A DNA stretch of 14,961 bases from Desulfurococcales archaeon (GTDB lineage: Archaea; Thermoproteota; Thermoprotei_A; Sulfolobales; AG1): the NCBI GenBank assembly GCA_026990885.1, contig JALXCO010000209.1, positions 1 through 14,961 on the forward strand. The letters run 5' to 3'. The translations under genes and the position numbers were made by a program. The notes below the pieces were generated by a model, which saw nothing but the letters and a program-made list of their open reading frames with translations, had not been told where the DNA came from and did no database searches. Positions 7,606 through 12,632 of this stretch are shown here, one piece after another; position 1 is the first letter of the stretch; every line of letters begins with the position of its first letter.

Positions 7606-8154
7606 CTATGTCTTCAACGCACTAGCTATCTCATCGTAGCTGGCTTGCGGTATCCCTCTCAAGGTTATGATTCCGTTGGGGTCGATGACTATAACGCCCA
7701 TCTCAACAATCATGTATTTAACGCCTATGCCTTTATCGTCGATAGCATAGATCCACTGCGGGAGACCGCTCTGGTCCCTGAACTCCATCATGTCCTTCTC
7801 ATCCCCTATAAACGTGACGACCAAAACAACAACATCGTCTCCGAAATCCTCCTGGATCCTCTTCAGCACTTCAACCTGCGACTTACATATTGGGCAGCCT
7901 TTAGGAAGCATGAACCATAGAAGAACATTCTTACCTCTGAAATCACTCAGGCTGAACTCCCTGCCATCTATACTTCTCAGAGTGAAGTCCGGTGCCAGCT
8001 GACCCACGTTGGGGCCTTCTTCAACCATGAGCATCTGCTCTTCCTTCTGCATGATCATTTGCTGCTGAAACAGACCCTGGAAAAATACAACTACACCTAT
8101 AATAGCTACAACTACCACAACCGAAGCAATCAAAACTATATTTTTCTTAACCAT
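7606..8154 (-). CDS. Membrane-anchored TlpA/ResA-like thioredoxin-fold protein
   Basis: A 182-residue protein. Residues 5-27 are one membrane helix (signal anchor, Lys3-Lys4 before it), then a short Gln/Met/Glu-rich linker, then from about 50 a TlpA/AhpC-TSA-type thioredoxin domain beginning GQLAPDFTLRS. The redox motif is GCPICKS with Cys87 and Cys90. The domain should face outside the cell and take electrons from the CcdA-like protein encoded next. Odd point: where the family has a cis-proline before the last strands, the sequence reads VEMGVIVIDPNG, with Met152 at the expected place. It may therefore be closer to a peroxiredoxin-like or specialised reductant. ATG at 8154 has GGATAGGA just before it and a TATA-like box near 8183. 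Confidence 0.87.
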   Translation of the reverse strand: MVKKNIVLIASVVVVVAIIGVVVFFQGLFQQQMIMQKEEQMLMVEEGPNVGQLAPDFTLRSIDGREFSLSDFRGKNVLLWFMLPKGCPICKSQVEVLKRIQEDFGDDVVVLVVTFIGDEKDMMEFRDQSGLPQWIYAIDDKGIGVKYMIVEMGVIVIDPNGIITLRGIPQASYDEIASALKT

Positions 8155-8178
8155 TTCCTATCCCCGGCCCATAGTGTT

Positions 8179-8188
8179 TAATATATTA
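8179..8188 (-). promoter_or_regulatory. TATA-like box of the tlpA-like/ccdA-like operon
   Basis: TAATATATTA is its own reverse complement and is centred about 29 bases before the ATG at 8154. That gives a transcript with at most a few leader bases. The 8155-8348 gap is shared with the divergent phosphoesterase gene; apart from promoter elements I see no other structure in it. Confidence 0.45.
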
Positions 8189-8348
8189 TATTAACCTTCT
8201 CTTTAATAAAGATTTTCACAGATGCTACACAGATCTATAGTTTATACAGCGATACAGATAGCGGAATCGAAACATTAAATAGCACCTTGAAATACAGTTA
8301 TGTAGCGTACATAGAAAGACGGCTAAACCGACAAGCTCGGGAGTAGAG

Positions 8349-9143
8349 TTGTTGAGGCCAGCTAAACCATCAAGGTATAAGATGAATAGTAATCCAGGGA
8401 GAATTTCCTCAACAACAATTAAATCGGGGCAGCATCCTCTAGATTCAGGTATTGATGTGACTAGGATTAATATGGGTTTAGGTGCTAAAATAGTGTTTCT
8501 CGCGGATCTACATATCCATTTCCCTGGAGAAAGAAGAGATGTGGTTGATATCGTTAGCTTGTTGAAGCCTGATCTGGTGGTTCTTGGAGGGGATATTTGG
8601 GATGCGTGGACAAGGAGCTTCAGGGCTGTTTTATCTATGCTGTCTGAGCTAAGGTCTATAGCTAGATACGTTATTGGTGTTTTAGGGAACCACGAGTATG
8701 ATTTAGATGATTCAGAGGGCTCCAGCAGTATTGTTGAGAGATACCTAGATGCTCTTGAGGATGTTGGCGTATATTTCTTGAGGGATGACTACTTCTATTT
8801 CAACGGGATCAAAATATATGGTGTTGGCTGGAGAGACGATCCATCGCTATATAGAGGTGCTCTAGGCGATATAGATGCGGTAGACATTATAGCAGCGCAT
8901 TCACCCGATGTGTTTCCCTATATCCCGTCGAGACTGGAAAATAGAGAGATGCTGGTGCTTGCCGGCCACACTCATGGGGGTCAGGTCTGTTTTCCTGGAT
9001 CTGTGGGTATATTAACTAATAGCCTGTATGGGTATGTTAGCGGGCTGTATAGGAGGGGGAGGAATATGATGTATGTTTCTCGTGGCGCTGGCGAGATACT
9101 GCCTAGAATATATTGCTCGAGGGAGATACTGGTTGTTCGATAG
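8349..9143 (+). CDS. Calcineurin-like metallophosphoesterase
   Basis: A 264-residue protein with every metal-binding block of the family: ADLHIH (Asp53, His55), GGDIWD (Asp82), GNHEYD (Asn114, His115), AHSPDVF (His184) and GHTHGG (His207, His209). The closest group by layout is the YkuE-like phosphoesterases, which end in YVSRGAGEILPRI-type sequence. They hydrolyse phosphomono- or diesters at a two-metal site; the substrate is unknown. No signal peptide or membrane helix is evident, and the catalytic domain starts only near residue 45. The first 40 residues are polar and could be over-called. TTG at 8349 has GGAG at 8340-8343 five bases upstream; ATG at 8382 or 8472 would also leave the full domain. 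No partner gene is evident. Confidence 0.92.
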   Translation: MLRPAKPSRYKMNSNPGRISSTTIKSGQHPLDSGIDVTRINMGLGAKIVFLADLHIHFPGERRDVVDIVSLLKPDLVVLGGDIWDAWTRSFRAVLSMLSELRSIARYVIGVLGNHEYDLDDSEGSSSIVERYLDALEDVGVYFLRDDYFYFNGIKIYGVGWRDDPSLYRGALGDIDAVDIIAAHSPDVFPYIPSRLENREMLVLAGHTHGGQVCFPGSVGILTNSLYGYVSGLYRRGRNMMYVSRGAGEILPRIYCSREILVVR

Positions 9144-9210
9144 CTGAATCTATGTAGAATTCATGCATAATTCAGGATCATAGATATAGCGCTTATTCAC
9201 CAACCCAAAC

Positions 9211-9216
9211 AGGTGG
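9211..9216 (+). promoter_or_regulatory. Ribosome binding site that sets the next start
   Basis: AGGTGG is a good crenarchaeal Shine-Dalgarno site. It touches the ATG at 9217, which is too close, but lies six bases before the ATG at 9223, so the second ATG is the likely start. A TATA-like stretch at about 9179-9187 would start transcription near 9210. Confidence 0.5.
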
Positions 9217-9222
9217 ATGGTA

Positions 9223-9726
9223 ATGAGAAGGCTACCCATTCTAGTTGCATCCATACTAATTATATCCACGCTTTCAATATCAATGGTATCGAATATAGCT
9301 GTCGCACAGGTCCAGGAGGAGGATGTAGATAGGGCCAAGATGGAGGCTTTGCTGCATTGGGCATATATATCCGCGGGGGACCTCAACGGGCTGGCTATGC
9401 AGTATTCTGAAGACGCGGAGCTCTACTGGATCGGGGGTCCTCTTCACGGCCTATACATGGGTAGTGAGGAGATAATGGGTGTCTGGTCTAGATTCGTAGC
9501 CGGCAATGAGGCTAGGTTTGTATTCATAAGGAGCGTTTCAGCGAGCGCTGTTGGCGATAAGATAGTTGTCTTCGCTGATGTCGTCTTCCATCTTAGGAGG
9601 GCTGGAGCTCCTGGTGTTGTGGAGCTGGATCTATCATACATACTGGTTTTTGAAAAGATGGACGACATGCTTAAGATAATGGAGGAGTGGTGGATCATTG
9701 AGAGCGCGAGAAGCCTAGGAGGATAA
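9223..9726 (+). CDS. Secreted SnoaL/NTF2-like protein
   Basis: A 167-residue protein (169 if the ATG at 9217 is used). It begins with MRRLPILVASILII, a typical signal peptide ending near SNIAVAQ, so the mature part should be outside the cell. From about residue 30 it has an NTF2/SnoaL-like fold pattern: an N-terminal helix, LAMQYSEDAELYWIGGP, LYMGSEEIMGVWSRF, then antiparallel strands with FADVVFHLRR and LDLSYILVFEKMDD, closing with EEWWIIES. Members include polyketide cyclases, dehydratases, ketosteroid isomerases and many ligand-binding proteins without known activity. No catalytic residues can be claimed. There is no lipobox cysteine or C-terminal anchor. It follows the phosphoesterase gene by 79 bases on the same strand. 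Function unknown. Confidence 0.8.
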   Translation: MRRLPILVASILIISTLSISMVSNIAVAQVQEEDVDRAKMEALLHWAYISAGDLNGLAMQYSEDAELYWIGGPLHGLYMGSEEIMGVWSRFVAGNEARFVFIRSVSASAVGDKIVVFADVVFHLRRAGAPGVVELDLSYILVFEKMDDMLKIMEEWWIIESARSLGG

Positions 9727-9770
9727 AGACCGTACGGGCTGGGAACAAAGACAAAATAGCTCTACACCTC

Positions 9771-9776
9771 TTTTTT
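9771..9776 (+). terminator. T-tract terminator after the SnoaL-like gene
   Basis: A run of six T lies about 45 bases past the stop codon, and a second run of six at 9864-9869. Archaeal RNA polymerase often stops at such U-rich tracts without a hairpin. Between 9727 and about 9960 I see only this T-rich, AT-rich sequence with no coding frame or RNA gene. Confidence 0.4.
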
Positions 9777-9967
9777 AGACTTTGGATCTATAAGTACCTC
9801 TGTGCCCAACTATAGTCTGCTTCCGGTTCATTTATTAAAGCTCCAGCATATAGATCCTTGATCTTTTTTCTTTCCCTCTATAAAATCCGTATAGCCTGGC
9901 TCTAAGGTTCTATAAATAGTTATCTGTTTAACGATCTTTTAGATATTCTTTGTTTAAATTTTTGACT

Positions 9968-10178
9968 ATTAGGTGGCCGATGATCTGTGACGGAACGATG
10001 AGACTAAACAAAGATGTGAGCCCTGTGGCGTTTAGGCTAGACTAAGCCCATAGAGCGCGTGGGTGAAGCCGACGAATGCACACCAGAGACCGGCCTCTTA
10101 AAAGTAAGCACCATGAGAGGGGAACTCATGAACACCGTATCACTACATTCAGAAATTAATACTGATGTACCCCAATAA
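9968..10178 (+). mobile_element. Probable decayed 3' end of an IS200/IS605-type tnpB, with possible guide-RNA scaffold
   Basis: This stretch holds no intact gene but reads like the end of a TnpB (OrfB) protein in broken frames. One frame gives MICDGTMRLNKDVSPVAFRL (9980-10039), resembling the C-terminal zinc-finger half plus the (N/D)RDVxAA motif of TnpB. It hits a stop at 10043. A second frame then stays open from 10041 to a TAA at 10176-10178 and encodes KVSTMRGELMNTV-type sequence that looks like a TnpB tail. A third frame gives RCEPCGV at 10012-10032. The region is also rich in small hairpins (see 10112-10130), as expected where the tnpB 3' end overlaps its guide RNA. No TnpA gene, intact TnpB or left end is visible. 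The call rests on remembered motif resemblance and is moderate at best. Confidence 0.42.
10112..10130 (+). ncRNA. Hairpin, possible element end or guide-RNA stem
   Basis: CATGAG (10112-10117) and CTCATG (10125-10130) form a perfect 6-base stem around the 7-base loop AGGGGAA. A hairpin near the right end is expected both for IS200/IS605 transposition and for the 3' stem of the TnpB-associated RNA. The hairpin is directly visible; its role is inference. Confidence 0.3.
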
Positions 10179-10205
10179 AATCTGGAAGCAAAATAACGGA
10201 TAGAG

Positions 10206-10213
10206 TTATAAAC
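10206..10213 (+). promoter_or_regulatory. TATA-like box before the PaREP1 gene
   Basis: TTATAAAC is centred about 26 bases before the TTG at 10235, which would fit a leaderless transcript starting at that codon. It lies within sequence that still encodes family-like residues, so it may be fortuitous or newly formed. Confidence 0.3.
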
Positions 10214-10234
10214 CTTAAGTTTCCAAAGAGCATC

Positions 10235-10687
10235 TTGGAGAAGCTTGGGCATGAGGCCCGGAAATCGGGTTTGGGTGTTGAGGAATACATACTGGAGCTG
10301 ATCCTTGAAAATATTGATCCTGAGGAGAGAGTTCAGGAGTATATTGAGGCTGTCAAGGATCTTCTCGAGCAATCGCGGGAGGAGATAGATAAAGGCAATA
10401 TACGTCAAGCCGCAGAGAAAATTTGGGGAGCAACAGCGCTAGCCATCAAGGCCTATGCCGAACTAGTCGAAGACAAAAAGCTTACTAGCCATAGGGAGTT
10501 ATGGGAGTTCAAGAATAGGGTTGAAAAGGACTTTGGGGAGTGGGTATATGATGCGTGGATGTCGGCAAATGGTATGCATACGTGCTTTTACGAGGGATGG
10601 TGTGGTAAGGAGGATGCTGAAAAAGCCCTTAAAAAGGTATCGAGACTTGTAGATGAGATCGGTAGAAGGATTCTACAGCGGAGATAG
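10235..10687 (+). CDS. PaREP1/PaREP8-family protein
   Basis: A 150-residue, mostly helical, soluble protein. It has the features of the archaeal PaREP1 family: NIDPEERVQEYIEAVKDLL (27-45), the hallmark QAAEKIWGATALAIKAYAE (58-76), SHRELW (85-90), and HTCFYEGW (115-122) before a last helix. The family is multi-copy in crenarchaea and its function is not established; I recall it being grouped with HEPN-like helical domains, but no clear HEPN RNase motif is seen. Start problem: in the same frame, codons before 10235 encode KITDRVINLKFPKSI, which resembles the family's N-terminus, yet contain no ATG, GTG or TTG before a stop at 10163-10165. The real start is therefore TTG at 10235, a rare start, or lost next to the tnpB remnant. 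Convergent with the peptide transporter operon. Confidence 0.82.
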   Translation: MEKLGHEARKSGLGVEEYILELILENIDPEERVQEYIEAVKDLLEQSREEIDKGNIRQAAEKIWGATALAIKAYAELVEDKKLTSHRELWEFKNRVEKDFGEWVYDAWMSANGMHTCFYEGWCGKEDAEKALKKVSRLVDEIGRRILQRR

Positions 10688-10701
10688 TTAGGAGGCCGGT
10701 G

Positions 10702-10730
10702 AGCACCTATATAGAGCCCGTCCTGGTGCT
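10702..10730. terminator. Inverted repeat between convergent genes
   Basis: AGCACC (10702-10707) and GGTGCT (10725-10730) are perfect 6-base inverted arms with 17 bases between. They sit in the 59-base gap between the ends of the PaREP1 gene and the permease operon, where a two-way transcription end is expected. The T run needed for a classic terminator is weak. Confidence 0.25.
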
Positions 10731-10746
10731 ATTAGCTAGAGACCGT

Positions 10747-11619
10747 TTAATACCTCTTTAGCCTTGGATTAATCGCTACATCGACAGCGTAGCCTATAAA
10801 TACAAACGACATGACTATCATGGATATAAGCATTCCAGGAAAGAGTATCCACCACCAAGCACCCGCAACAAACGCCGAGCCTGTCCCAACACCCGTTTGA
10901 GCCTCATTAAGCAGTATACCCAGACTTAGTTCTAGGGGGTTCCTGAGCCCTAGAAAAGCCAGTCCAGCTTCAATAACTATGGCGTATGATATAGATACTA
11001 TAAGTTGAGATATCGCTAAGGGTATAACTGCAGGTAGTATATGCCTAAACATTATTCTGGATGAACCAGCTCCGAGGGCTCTAGCCGCTTCAACATACTG
11101 GTACTCTCTAATACTCAGAACCATAGATCTCACCAGCCTAGCCACCTGCGGCCATGACGTTAGAGCTATAACCAGTATAACGGTGGTGAAGCTTCTATCT
11201 AGAATAGCAACCAAAACCATTATCAGGGGTAGAGGTGGTATTGTAAGCATTATATCTATTAGCGCTGTAGAGATGTTGTCGGCTAATCCGCCTCTATAGC
11301 CTGAGATCAAGCCCACCATTAACCCAATCATCGTTGTGAGCAGACCTGTGAGAACACCAATTATTATTGATGTTCTTATCCCGTATAGGCTTCTAGAAAA
11401 GATATCTCTTCCCAGTCCATCGGTGCCGAATATATAGAGTGGTGATGGTGGCTGATATGGCTCCGATACGGGTTGAGATGGATCGTAGGGGGCTAAAAGA
11501 TCTGCCAACAAACCTATCATTATAAATAAAGTTAGTAGTATAAGACCTACCCTTCCTACGGTGATCGAGCCAATAATCTCTATGCTGTATCTTAGTGAAG
11601 CAGCTAAATCCCTGTACAC
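10747..11619 (-). CDS. Peptide-type ABC transporter permease, DppC/OppC-like
   Basis: A 290-residue inner-membrane permease, normal length for DppC/OppC. The N-terminal OppC_N part has a first helix (about 21-43), ending in LLAPYDPSQP, then GTDGLGRDIFSRSLYG (about 69-84), the hallmark of this subfamily. The BPD_transp_1 domain follows with an EAA loop reading EAARALGAGSSRIMFRHILP (about 178-197), which contacts the ATPase. It pairs with the DppB-like permease to form the pore for peptides, or in archaea sometimes sugars. The GTG start shares its G with the TAG stop of the upstream permease (TAGTG), so translation should be coupled. It is the last gene of the operon; no ATPase gene follows, although dpp/opp operons usually continue with two. 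Confidence 0.94.
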   Translation of the reverse strand: MYRDLAASLRYSIEIIGSITVGRVGLILLTLFIMIGLLADLLAPYDPSQPVSEPYQPPSPLYIFGTDGLGRDIFSRSLYGIRTSIIIGVLTGLLTTMIGLMVGLISGYRGGLADNISTALIDIMLTIPPLPLIMVLVAILDRSFTTVILVIALTSWPQVARLVRSMVLSIREYQYVEAARALGAGSSRIMFRHILPAVIPLAISQLIVSISYAIVIEAGLAFLGLRNPLELSLGILLNEAQTGVGTGSAFVAGAWWWILFPGMLISMIVMSFVFIGYAVDVAINPRLKRY

Positions 11620-12593
11620 TATCTCAGCCTCACCCTAGGATCTAGTAGCATGTATATTAGATCCGTTATGAAATTGAATACTATAACAACTAAACTTAAT
11701 ATTAGGAAGGCTCCCTGGATCAAGAAATAGTCCGAAAGTAGTACGGCTTGATATATAAGCCATCCGACACCCGGGTAGCTAAATACGGCCTCTATTATTA
11801 CTGAACCACTCATTATTAAGGCGTAATTTAGGGAGGCATATGTGACCATGGGTAGTACTGAGTTTCTGATTATGATCTTCCTCAATATATATGAGTTCGA
11901 GAAGCCCACAGCCCTGGCTACAACCACATAGTCGTCTGTAGATACGCTTAGTGCTGCACCCCTCATTATTATTAGATCTCCACCAAAATGAACCATAGCG
12001 AGAGAGATTATTGGTAGGGCCGAGATATAGAATAATGTGGTTATCCATTCAAGTATATTTTGGGGAGGGAACGTCAAAAGATATGTGGTTGGGCTTATCG
12101 GAAAAAGGTTGAGGGTGTAGGCGAAATAATACAGTATGATCATCCCGATCCAGAATACAGGGAACGATCTAATAGTTAAGCCCATAAACACCATAAACCT
12201 ATCAAGCCTGCTTCCGTATCTGGTCGCTAGGTAGCTCCCAATGATCATTGACAAAACAAGGGATATAGTCACGCTCATCCCAAGAAGCCATATAGACCAT
12301 GGAAGATATGTGGCTATCAGCTCGATAACGGGTTTTCTATAGTGTATTGAGTATCCTAGATCAAGCTGAAATATCTTTAAAAGATAGTTAATGAACTGGA
12401 TGTGGAGGGGCTCATTGATCCCCCACTCTTCAATAAGATCCCTCACAACCTCAGCCGGGATCCTCGGATTCTGAATATAGAAAGCTAACGGGTTACCCCT
12501 AATCCTGATTATAACGAACGTTACGGCTAGAATAATAAAAAAAGTAATGATTGACTGTATACCCCTTCTAACTATATACCTAGTTAGACTCAA
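11619..12593 (-). CDS. Peptide-type ABC transporter permease, DppB/OppB-like
   Basis: A 324-residue permease with six predicted membrane helices. It begins with MSLTRYIVRRGIQSIITFF and has the typical DppB/OppB long external segment after helix 1 (about 33-95). The EAA loop is VVVARAVGFSNSYILRKII (about 225-243), then SVLPMVTY. Near the C-terminus EAVFSYPGVGWL and a final DPRVRLR are standard for the subfamily. It forms the translocation pore with the DppC-like protein. TTG at 12593 is chosen as start because GGTG (12604-12601, minus strand) lies seven bases upstream. The gene follows the binding-protein gene by 39 bases and overlaps the next permease by one base. Confidence 0.94.
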   Translation of the reverse strand: MSLTRYIVRRGIQSIITFFIILAVTFVIIRIRGNPLAFYIQNPRIPAEVVRDLIEEWGINEPLHIQFINYLLKIFQLDLGYSIHYRKPVIELIATYLPWSIWLLGMSVTISLVLSMIIGSYLATRYGSRLDRFMVFMGLTIRSFPVFWIGMIILYYFAYTLNLFPISPTTYLLTFPPQNILEWITTLFYISALPIISLAMVHFGGDLIIMRGAALSVSTDDYVVVARAVGFSNSYILRKIIIRNSVLPMVTYASLNYALIMSGSVIIEAVFSYPGVGWLIYQAVLLSDYFLIQGAFLILSLVVIVFNFITDLIYMLLDPRVRLR

Positions 12594-12632
12594 TAAGGGG
12601 CACCGCTACCCATATATGGCTCAACGTAGACT

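Noticed and set aside
9157..9173. Partial palindrome GAATT...AATTC upstream of the SnoaL-like gene
   Set aside because: Arms of five bases in AT-rich DNA are too short to claim an operator.
9976..10022. Repeated GATGA-like words suggesting a C/D box guide RNA
   Set aside because: No correct box C (RTGATGA) with matching CTGA boxes at proper spacing; the tnpB reading explains the region better.
10037..10408. 123-codon open frame on the minus strand over the remnant and the PaREP1 gene
   Set aside because: It is antisense to the conserved PaREP1 frame and its product has no recognisable family pattern.
10235..10687. HEPN-type RNase toxin of a toxin-antitoxin pair
   Set aside because: No clear R-x4-6-H motif and no nucleotidyltransferase-type antitoxin gene near by; plain PaREP1 membership is what the sequence supports.
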